Shown here one piece after another: positions 7,406 to 11,976 of a stretch of DNA of 13,566 bases (within the stretch, counting starts at the first letter, position 1; every line of letters begins with the position of its first letter). Position numbers and translations under genes: made by a program. Source of the stretch: CAYONQ01 sp964405375 (GTDB lineage Bacteria; Planctomycetota; Phycisphaerae; Sedimentisphaerales; Anaerobacaceae); contig CAYONQ010000074.1 of NCBI GenBank assembly GCA_964405375.1, positions 1 through 13,566 on the forward strand, written 5' to 3'. Below the pieces are notes generated by a model. That model was not told the origin of the DNA, did not search any database, and was given only the letters and a program-made list of their open reading frames with translations.

Positions 7406-7479
7406 TCTTTAGCCGCTAATGTTTGGTTCTTATTATTTACTCAAACCAACCGATTTATTGCCAGGAACGGATATAAACC

Positions 7480-7508
7480 ATTATGTCATACATAACTATG
7501 CAAAACAA
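7480..7508 (-). promoter_or_regulatory. Possible promoter for ftsI
   Basis: On the minus strand, TTGTTT (7508-7503) and CATAAT (7485-7480) are 17 bp apart. The -10 matches five of six consensus bases, the -35 only about three. It would give a leader of about 70 nt and let ftsI be expressed apart from the upstream cluster. It is a weak call. Confidence 0.3.
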
Positions 7509-7517
7509 AGCCGTAAT

Positions 7518-7566
7518 GAACAACGAACAACAAGCAACGAGCAACGAGCAACGAATAATGAAAATA
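7518..7566 (+). repeat. Heptamer tract, 7 units, containing (GCAACGA)3 (ftsL-ftsI spacer)
   Basis: Seven consecutive units follow a GARCAAC pattern: GAACAAC twice, AAGCAAC, GAGCAAC twice, GAATAAT, GAAAATA. In another phase this contains three exact GCAACGA units (7534-7554), the same heptamer found inside mrdA 2.5 kb away on the same strand. Confidence 0.9.
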
Positions 7567-7569
7567 GCC

Positions 7570-7593
7570 ATCCCGCCCAGCGCTGGGCGGGAT
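7570..7593. repeat. Perfect 24-bp GC-rich palindrome
   Basis: ATCCCGCCCAGC is followed directly by its exact reverse complement GCTGGGCGGGAT. As RNA it would give a stable hairpin on either strand with a small loop made from the central bases. No U-run follows. It lies between two heptamer tracts in the ftsL-ftsI spacer. Confidence 0.85.
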
Positions 7594-7600
7594 TCCACAG

Positions 7601-7635
7601 TTTTGCATTTTTAACTTTGATTTTTGCATTTTCAA
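7601..7635 (+). repeat. T-rich heptamer tract, 5 units (TTTTGCA type)
   Basis: The units TTTTGCA, TTTTTAA, CTTTGAT, TTTTGCA and TTTTCAA are contiguous. The period is again 7 nt but the consensus differs from the neighbouring tract. It runs into the 25-bp palindrome. Confidence 0.65.
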
Positions 7636-7656
7636 ACTGACCGACGGTCAGTTTGA
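7632..7656. repeat. 25-bp palindrome, copy 1 (TCAAACTGACC-GAC-GGTCAGTTTGA)
   Basis: Perfect 11-bp arms surround a 3-nt centre. It starts 8 nt beyond the ftsL stop codon on the minus strand. A second copy with one substitution lies at 10920-10944. There is no U-run, so termination is possible but not shown. Confidence 0.88.
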
Positions 7657-7664
7657 GTTATTGG

Positions 7665-7883
7665 TTACTGCTCGTCGAGCCGTTGTGAGATGGCAGCCGG
7701 GTTTATTAAATTTTCCAGCCGAAGCTGCTTGCTGCCGAGCTGCTGTTTTAACCGGTTTTGCCTCGTGCTGATAGTGTACAGCTTATGGAAGATACGATTG
7801 TTGGCGCTACGCAGATAAACGGTGAGAATTAAGACGGCTGTAAGATAAAAAACAATAAAAACAAGGCGAAATCGGGACCTCAT
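7665..7883 (-). CDS. ftsL: FtsL-like cell division protein
   Basis: The 72-residue product has the FtsL layout: a short basic N-terminus (MRSRFR), one membrane helix (about 7-25), and a periplasmic coiled coil (about 28-65, SANNRIFHKLYTISTRQNRL onward) with a leucine heptad pattern. FtsL joins FtsB and FtsQ in the divisome and helps activate FtsWI. At 72 residues it is shorter than E. coli FtsL (121), mostly from a tiny cytoplasmic tail. Its position between rsmH and ftsI matches ftsL in dcw clusters, and family sequence conservation is always low, so synteny and topology carry the call. No strong ribosome site is seen before ATG 7883. FtsB or another septum-formation initiator is the alternative. 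Confidence 0.75.
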   Translation of the reverse strand: MRSRFRLVFIVFYLTAVLILTVYLRSANNRIFHKLYTISTRQNRLKQQLGSKQLRLENLINPAAISQRLDEQ

Positions 7884-7930
7884 AATTCAATCGGCTTATA
7901 GCGTTCGGTTTTTTGCTGTGTTCACCGTTG

Positions 7931-8773
7931 TTATCGAGCCGGCAGCTTCAATCGCATTCCAAGGACGAGATTATCCTCATCGTCTATAATGTCAGCGTTC
8001 AGTTTGGCTATTTCGTTGTAACGGCTGCCGTCTCCGAGCTGCTCGGCGGCGATGCGCCATAGGCTGTCGCCTTGGCGAACTACATACCGTATGCTTCGTT
8101 TTGTCCTGTGGCTGTCGGTTGCAAGGTGTCTTTTGCCGATGGATTCGACCTTCTCCAGCATCGGACTGGCTAATATGCTGCTGGTTTTACTTGCCTTTGA
8201 GGCCGACCCCGTCAATAGCGGAATGGTGAGTCTTTGACCTTCGTAAATCTCGTCGGCCGAGTTCAAGCGACTGCGATTGGCGTTAAATATCGCTGTGATG
8301 TTTATGGTATTTTCGCTGCCGTAGAACTTTTTGGCTATAACAGCCAGATTGTCGCCCGCACGGACGACGTAGATTTTCGGCAAAGTCGGTCTGCTCGGTT
8401 TGACCTTGCGTATCTGTTCGACCGCAGGCGAAGGCGGGGCGGCAATAGCTAACTTGGCCCGGTCGGTCTCTTTAGCTGCTGAAATGCTCGTCGGCAACGG
8501 TGCTGTAAAACGAACATTGTGGCTGTCCATTGGTGGGTTCTGAACTTTGACAGGGGGTCGTTTTTTAACCGGCCTTATCCGGTTGATTACCTGTTGGGCC
8601 TTGCGCTCCCTGGCAGCGATGCCCGGCGGGCTGTTTTGCAAATTGACCATATTGGTAGTCAGTTCGTTGTTGTTTGTGTCTTCGCGAAGACTCGGCAGGC
8701 CGTTAATTATAAATGCAATTATAAATATGAAGGCCAGACCTAACAGCAATCCAATCTTGGCGTCGGAAGTCAT
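7931..8773 (-). CDS. Membrane-anchored protein with two LysM domains
   Basis: The 280-residue protein has an N-terminal membrane anchor (about 7-25, IGLLLGLAFIFIIAFIING), a Pro/Lys-rich disordered linker (about 45-130) and two LysM peptidoglycan-binding domains: residues 134-186 (IYVVRAGDNLAVIAKKFYG to RLTIPLL) and 229-279 (RYVVRQGDSLWRIAAEQLG to RLKLPA). There is no catalytic domain, so it probably tethers the membrane to peptidoglycan or recruits partners in the periplasm. ATG 8773 has GGAG 8 nt upstream. It lies 31 bp after rsmH and 47 bp before ftsL. LysM proteins are not part of the classical mraZ-rsmH-ftsL-ftsI order, so this looks like a lineage-specific divisome or cell-wall accessory. 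The last call is inferred from position. Confidence 0.9.
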   Translation of the reverse strand: MTSDAKIGLLLGLAFIFIIAFIINGLPSLREDTNNNELTTNMVNLQNSPPGIAARERKAQQVINRIRPVKKRPPVKVQNPPMDSHNVRFTAPLPTSISAAKETDRAKLAIAAPPSPAVEQIRKVKPSRPTLPKIYVVRAGDNLAVIAKKFYGSENTINITAIFNANRSRLNSADEIYEGQRLTIPLLTGSASKASKTSSILASPMLEKVESIGKRHLATDSHRTKRSIRYVVRQGDSLWRIAAEQLGDGSRYNEIAKLNADIIDDEDNLVLGMRLKLPAR

Positions 8774-8804
8774 AGACGAAACTCCATTTTCCTCTGTTTT
8801 CTAT

Positions 8805-9710
8805 CTATTGTTTTTCTGCGATTCTTAGCTTTGCGCTTCTTGCTCTCGGGTTACCGGCGATTTCCGCCCCTGTCGGCACAATGGGCTTTTTGGTGATGAT
8901 TCTGTAAATGCCCTGATGTTCATTTTGCCTGAAATCGTTCTTAACCAGCCGGTCTTCTAAGCTGTGAAAGCTGATAACGGCTATACGGCCGTTCTTGTTC
9001 AGCAGCTCCGGCGCCGCAGCAAGAAGTCTTTCCAGGTTCTCCAGTTCGTTGTTGACCGCAATTCTCAACGCCTGAAAGGTTCTGGTTGCCGGGTGTATCC
9101 TTGGTCTTCGCCTTCTGCCCGGCCGGCCCAGTGCCTTGCAGACTATTGCCGATAATTGGCCGGTTGTGGTTATCGGCCGGCTCTGGCGATGCTGCACGAT
9201 AAATCGGGCAATCCGACGAGACGCCCTGTCCTCGCCGAACCTGTAAATCAAATCCGCTAACGTTTTTTCGTCTGCTTTATTGACTATATCGGCAGCACTG
9301 GCCTTTAATCTTTTGTCGATTCTCATATCAAGGGGCATATTCGTATTGAAACTCAGCCCCATCCTGACGTCAGCCAACTGTGCCGAGCAGACGCCCAAAT
9401 CCGCCAATATGAAATCAACACCTTCTATATCCTGATTGCTGACCTGCTCGGTGATTTGAGAAAAATTCGAGTGTATCAAAGCGACCTTGCACGCAAGGCC
9501 GTTTAATTTCAAATGGGCCCTTCGGATTGATTCACTATCAGCATCGAGGCCAAGGATCATTCCCTCAGGGCCCAGAGTTTGGCCAAACAGCAAGCTATGA
9601 CCTCCCTGTCCAACGGTCGCATCGACCATCACCGCATCCGACGGTAAGTTTATCTGTTTGGCTAACGTCTTTGCGAGAACCGGTATATGTTCTACCGCCG
9701 AGCTATTCAC
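8805..9710 (-). CDS. rsmH: 16S rRNA (cytosine1402-N4)-methyltransferase RsmH (MraW)
   Basis: RsmH transfers a methyl group from SAM to N4 of C1402 in the 16S decoding centre, and is a conserved member of dcw clusters. Numbered from GTG 9710 (301 residues), the motifs are HIPVL (8-12), SAM-binding DATVGQGGH (30-38), DADS (56-59), ADLGVCSAQL (103-112, with Cys where DLGVSS is usual), ISFHSLEDR (246-254) and the C-terminal NPRARSAKLR (287-296). The start is uncertain: TTG 9716 and TTG 9779 are also in frame. GTG 9710 gives the seven-residue lead typical before the HIPVL motif and falls just after the stop of the upstream small gene (TGA 9720-9718), which suggests translational coupling, since no good ribosome site is visible. 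Confidence 0.95.
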   Translation of the reverse strand: MNSSAVEHIPVLAKTLAKQINLPSDAVMVDATVGQGGHSLLFGQTLGPEGMILGLDADSESIRRAHLKLNGLACKVALIHSNFSQITEQVSNQDIEGVDFILADLGVCSAQLADVRMGLSFNTNMPLDMRIDKRLKASAADIVNKADEKTLADLIYRFGEDRASRRIARFIVQHRQSRPITTTGQLSAIVCKALGRPGRRRRPRIHPATRTFQALRIAVNNELENLERLLAAAPELLNKNGRIAVISFHSLEDRLVKNDFRQNEHQGIYRIITKKPIVPTGAEIAGNPRARSAKLRIAEKQ

Positions 9711-9717
9711 TTCCAAA

Positions 9718-9927
9718 TCAACACACGGCCACAGCGTTTTTCCGGGCCTTAAGTCTCTTAACACCGGACGAAAACGCAATCTCGGAAAAACTCTTGTCGA
9801 GCTTTTTCAGCCGTTCCAGTCGTTCAGTAAGAATCGCCAGCGAGGCAAATGTTTGCTCGTCAACCGCTCTTTCGCCGGCGATGCTCTCTCTTACAATCTG
9901 ACAATGGTTAGAATCCGTTCCTATCAT
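9718..9927 (-). CDS. Small unknown protein (69 aa) between mraZ and rsmH
   Basis: ATG 9927 is preceded by a perfect AGGAGG 4 nt upstream (9937-9932), which overlaps the mraZ stop codon; the gene ends within a few bases of the rsmH start. This tight packing marks it as a real member of the operon. The product begins MIGTDSNHCQIVRESIAGER and contains a charged helix, LAILTERLERLKKLDKSF (about 30-47), that could form a coiled coil; the C-terminus is basic (KRLKARKNAVAVC). It has no membrane segment, so it is not FtsL, which lies two genes further on. I do not recognise the family. A cytoplasmic partner of MraZ or an early division factor are guesses from position only. Confidence 0.8.
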   Translation of the reverse strand: MIGTDSNHCQIVRESIAGERAVDEQTFASLAILTERLERLKKLDKSFSEIAFSSGVKRLKARKNAVAVC

Positions 9928-9935
9928 TTTGCCTC

Positions 9936-10409
9936 CTAAAGTTCTTCGGTCTGCTTTTGCAGGACAATCTGTCGTGCCTGCGACATTTGTTTTTGGTATT
10001 GGGCCATATGGTCGCCAAGATATTGTTCCCAGTTTTTGCTGTTCCACAGTTCGATATGGTCTCTGACGCCGACGAGCGTAATCTGCTCTTTCAGCCCCGC
10101 CCTTTTTCTCAGTCTTTCATTCAGAAGCAATCGTCCCTGGTTGTCTAACTCTACCTTGCTGGCCAGAGCAAAGCTTATGCGCTCGAATGCCACCGCCTCG
10201 TCCGGTGCAGTGCTCTCCGGCGCAACCGCAAGGACTATTTGCTCGAAATATTTTTCAGGGTACAGGCAAAGTATCCCGTTTGCGCCGAGGACGAGATAGA
10301 AATTGCTGCCGTGTTCATCGGTGTCGATTTGGCCTCTCAGCTTGTTTGAGATGAGAACTCTGCTTTTTGAATCGACTATGTGCTGATATTCGCCTGTTAA
10401 TAAAAGCAT
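9936..10409 (-). CDS. mraZ: Transcriptional regulator MraZ
   Basis: MraZ is a ring-forming DNA-binding protein with two AbrB/SpoVT-like swapped-hairpin domains, and regulates its own dcw operon. The 157-residue product is of normal size. Both signature DxxxR motifs are present: DSKSR (13-17, after GEYQHIV) and DNQGR (89-93, within SKVELDNQGRLLLNERLR). The domain-1 ending (NGILCLYPEKYFEQI) is also typical. It is first in the minus-strand cluster, behind a strong promoter containing TGGGA-type boxes. ATG 10409 has GGGA 8 nt upstream as a modest ribosome site. The C-terminal 30 residues are Gln-rich (QYQKQMSQARQIVLQKQ). Confidence 0.97.
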   Translation of the reverse strand: MLLLTGEYQHIVDSKSRVLISNKLRGQIDTDEHGSNFYLVLGANGILCLYPEKYFEQIVLAVAPESTAPDEAVAFERISFALASKVELDNQGRLLLNERLRKRAGLKEQITLVGVRDHIELWNSKNWEQYLGDHMAQYQKQMSQARQIVLQKQTEEL

Positions 10410-10417
10410 GGCATTCG

Positions 10418-10463
10418 TCCCACTTGACTTATCATTAGTGGGAAATTATACCACTTCTTCCCA
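10418..10463 (-). promoter_or_regulatory. Putative MraZ operator boxes
   Basis: On the minus strand TGGGA (10463-10459) and TGGTA (10453-10449) are separated by 5 nt, the 10-bp spacing of known MraZ TGGGN boxes. The second overlaps the extended -10. A third TGGGA is at 10422-10418 near the start codon and an inverted one at 10439-10443. Binding across the promoter would block it, as in E. coli MraZ autorepression. The box sequence matches known sites; the function here is inferred. Confidence 0.6.
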
Positions 10464-10472
10464 CCACGTCAA
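10445..10472 (-). promoter_or_regulatory. Strong sigma-70-type promoter of mraZ
   Basis: The -35 TTGACG (10472-10467) and -10 TATAAT (10450-10445) are 16 bp apart, and the -10 has an extended TGG just upstream. Alternating A and T tracts on its upstream side (about 10473-10512) resemble an UP element. Transcription would start near 10438, giving a leader of about 28 nt. Confidence 0.85.
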
Positions 10473-10572
10473 CAAACAAAAACATTTTTCTCAAAATTTT
10501 TGAAAAATTTTATTATAGGACCCTGGCTAAAACCGGCTAATTAGAGTAAATAAAAGTAGTTACGGAGATGAA

Positions 10573-10683
10573 ATGCTTTTGACTACCCAACTATTTTTTA
10601 TGCCGCTCGAATCATTTTTCACAGATGCCTGTGAAATCTTTGAAACCAATCCCCAGTCAGAAGGTCCTGCAAAAATTGTGTAA
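10573..10683 (+). CDS. Possible 36-residue small ORF between mraZ promoter and tRNA-Gly
   Basis: ATG 10573 has GGAG (10564-10567) 5 nt upstream and the frame runs 36 codons to TAA 10681. The product (MLLTTQLFFMPLESFFTDAC to PAKIV) has no recognisable motif or membrane helix. No good plus-strand promoter is visible, and the ORF contains an 8-bp perfect hairpin (TTTCACAG 10617-10624, CTGTGAAA 10629-10636), which could instead be a processing or stop signal for the minus-strand tRNA transcript. It may be chance. Confidence 0.22.
   Translation: MLLTTQLFFMPLESFFTDACEIFETNPQSEGPAKIV
10617..10636 (-). terminator. Hairpin downstream of tRNA-Gly
   Basis: TTTCACAG-GCAT-CTGTGAAA reads identically paired on the minus strand, 52 nt beyond the tRNA 3' end. 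It is followed on that strand by AAAATG, not a U-run, so it is a weak terminator candidate; the AT-rich stretch 10494-10512 lies further on. Confidence 0.3.
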
Positions 10684-10687
10684 CCAA

Positions 10688-10758
10688 AGCGGGTGAAGGG
10701 AATCGAACCCTCATGACCAGCTTGGAAGGCTGGAGCTTTACCATTAAGCTACACCCGC
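10688..10758 (-). tRNA. tRNA-Gly (anticodon TCC)
   Basis: The minus strand folds into a full cloverleaf: acceptor GCGGGTG/CACCCGC, D arm GCTT/AAGC with loop AATGGTA, anticodon stem CCAGC/GCTGG with loop CTTCCAA (anticodon TCC, reads GGA and probably other GGN codons), variable loop TCAT, and T arm GAGGG/CCCTT with loop TTCGATT. The discriminator base is T, usual for tRNA-Gly. CCA is not encoded. It stands alone, upstream of mraZ on the same strand. Confidence 0.97.
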
Positions 10759-10867
10759 AAAATTCGCTCTATTATTGTCAAAACTGACTGATTTAATATA
10801 CGCAACTTGTTTAATTGCTTATCATATAAGAACTTCAATCATTTGCCGACGCAGTCGGCTTCAACGC

Positions 10868-10888
10868 ACGAGATACGAAATACGAGCG
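10868..10888 (+). repeat. Heptamer tract, ACGAGAT ACGAAAT ACGAGCG
   Basis: Three contiguous 7-nt units start with ACGA; a fourth degenerate unit ACGCCCC follows. The tract is 31 bp before the second 25-bp palindrome, so the same pairing of heptamer tract and palindrome occurs here as in the ftsL-ftsI spacer. Confidence 0.65.
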
Positions 10889-10919
10889 ACGCCCCTCCGA
10901 GGAGCGGGACGAGCAGCGC

Positions 10920-10944
10920 TCAAGCTGACCGACGGTCAGTTTGA
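10920..10944. repeat. 25-bp palindrome, copy 2 (TCAAGCTGACC-GAC-GGTCAGTTTGA)
   Basis: It differs from the copy at 7632-7656 by one base (A to G in the left arm), which in plus-strand RNA leaves a G-U pair, so the stem is kept. One more C-G pair extends it (10919/10945). Confidence 0.88.
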
Positions 10945-10963
10945 GTATATATTATATATCGCC

Positions 10964-10993
10964 AAAAAACCTCGTTTGTCAACACAAAACGAG
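10964..10993 (-). terminator. Intrinsic terminator on the minus strand
   Basis: On the minus strand CTCGTTT (10993-10987), a 9-nt loop and AAACGAG (10977-10971) are followed by G and six T (10969-10964). Stem plus T-run is the standard intrinsic terminator form. No minus-strand gene lies directly upstream; the nearest is the subtilase ending at 11977. Confidence 0.5.
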
Positions 10994-11016
10994 CTTCAAT
11001 CCGGCCAACTTGCCGC

Positions 11017-11045
11017 TTGGCTAATAAAGCTGAAATCTGTAAAAT
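11017..11045 (+). promoter_or_regulatory. Promoter for the isomerase/epimerase gene
   Basis: TTGGCT (11017-11022) and TAAAAT (11040-11045) are 17 bp apart, matching four and five of six consensus bases. The leader would be about 45 nt. Confidence 0.55.
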
Positions 11046-11096
11046 AACTGACTCGTTCAAAGATTATTTTATCTTCGTTAAGGGAATAAAAACAGA

Positions 11097-11930
11097 ATGG
11101 CTAAGTTAAGTGCATTTGCCGATGAGGTAACCGACGATTTTCTCGGCCAGGTTAAGTATCTTGCCGCTGAAGGCGTCCGGTTTATTGAGCCCCGCTTCGT
11201 TAACGGCAAAAACATTATGGACCTCACGCAGCAAGAGCTAAACGAGGCCAGGGTTATGATGGCGGACTATGGCCTGAAAACCAGTGCCATCGGCTCACCG
11301 ATAGGCAAAGTTCGGCTCGACGAGCCCTTCGCCCCGCATCTCGACAGCTTTAAGCACGCCGTCGAGCTGGCCCTGTTCTTTCAGACGCCGTTCATACGCG
11401 TATTTAGCTACTATGCCCCCGAAGGCCAGAACATCGCCGATTATCGCAAACAGGTGATGGAGCGGATGCTCGCTAAGGTTGAAATCATAAAGGACGTTGA
11501 TGTTACAATGGTTCACGAAAATGAGGCGCATATTTACGGCCATACCGCCGAAAACTGCGTTGACCTTGTGAAAACCGTCGATTCGCCGAAGCTTCGGCTT
11601 GCTTACGACCCTGCCAATTTCGTCTGGGGCGAGAAAATCACGGACAATATCAAATCCTGCTGGCCCTTGATGAAGCCCTATGTTGTCCACATCCATATAA
11701 AGGACTGGAAGCTTGGCGCCGATACCGGCAGCATACCGGGCGAAGGCGATGGCCGGATAAAAGAGCTGCTTGCAGAGCTTGCAGCAATGCGCTACGATGG
11801 CTGCCTTACGATGGAGCCCCATCTGCAGCTCGGCGGCCAGTTTGGCGGTAAAACAGGACCAGAGCTTTTCTCGAAGGCAATCACCGCCGTCAGAAAACTT
11901 GCAGCCGACGTTGGCTTGAAGTGTGAATGA
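11097..11930 (+). CDS. Sugar phosphate isomerase/epimerase-like TIM-barrel protein
   Basis: The 277-residue protein belongs to the xylose-isomerase-like/AP-endonuclease-2 TIM-barrel family (IolE/UxaE/EcdO-like), cytoplasmic enzymes that isomerise or epimerise sugars and related polyols with a divalent metal. Expected metal ligands fall in place at successive strand ends: Glu141 in VHENE, Asp171 in YDPANF, His198 or His200 in HIHIKDW, and Glu240 in TMEPHL. PGEGDG (214-219) is also typical of the family. There is no signal peptide. ATG 11097 has AAGGGA 11 nt upstream, slightly far, and its own promoter. The substrate cannot be told from sequence alone. It stands alone and converges on the subtilase, so it looks unconnected with the cell-wall genes. 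Confidence 0.85.
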   Translation: MAKLSAFADEVTDDFLGQVKYLAAEGVRFIEPRFVNGKNIMDLTQQELNEARVMMADYGLKTSAIGSPIGKVRLDEPFAPHLDSFKHAVELALFFQTPFIRVFSYYAPEGQNIADYRKQVMERMLAKVEIIKDVDVTMVHENEAHIYGHTAENCVDLVKTVDSPKLRLAYDPANFVWGEKITDNIKSCWPLMKPYVVHIHIKDWKLGADTGSIPGEGDGRIKELLAELAAMRYDGCLTMEPHLQLGGQFGGKTGPELFSKAITAVRKLAADVGLKCE

Positions 11931-11976
11931 TTTGTTAGCATATTATATGCGGGGTTTGGGTGGGACAGCAATTCTA

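Larger units (their letters stand above)
10759..11096. other. Gene-free repeat-rich spacer between tRNA-Gly and the isomerase gene
   Basis: This 338-bp stretch has no convincing gene. It holds a small hairpin GCCGAC-GCA-GTCGGC (10845-10859), a heptamer tract, an imperfect CCCCTCCGAGGAGCGGG hairpin (10892-10908), the second copy of the 25-bp palindrome, an AT run (TATATATTATATAT, 10946-10959), a minus-strand terminator and the isomerase promoter. Confidence 0.75.

Noticed and set aside
7419..7640. 73-codon plus-strand frame in the ftsL-ftsI spacer
   Set aside because: Its middle (SNEQRAT-like) is a translation of the GCAACGA repeat, followed by the GC palindrome and T-rich tract; there is no ribosome site.
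9711..9779. rsmH start at TTG 9779
   Set aside because: It would overlap nearly a third of the upstream small gene and add residues before the normal RsmH N-terminus.
9718..10047. A 109-residue version of the small gene after mraZ, starting inside mraZ
   Set aside because: The first 40 residues overlap mraZ in another frame; the ATG at 9927 has a perfect AGGAGG.
10775..11047. 90-codon plus-strand frame between the tRNA and the isomerase gene
   Set aside because: It runs through a heptamer tract, three hairpins and the palindrome, and has no ATG start or ribosome site. Its openness comes from the repeats, which lack stops.
11295..11822. 175-codon minus-strand frame antisense to the isomerase gene
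   Set aside because: It lies wholly within a well-supported TIM-barrel gene and its sequence is low-complexity antisense type with no domain or ribosome site.
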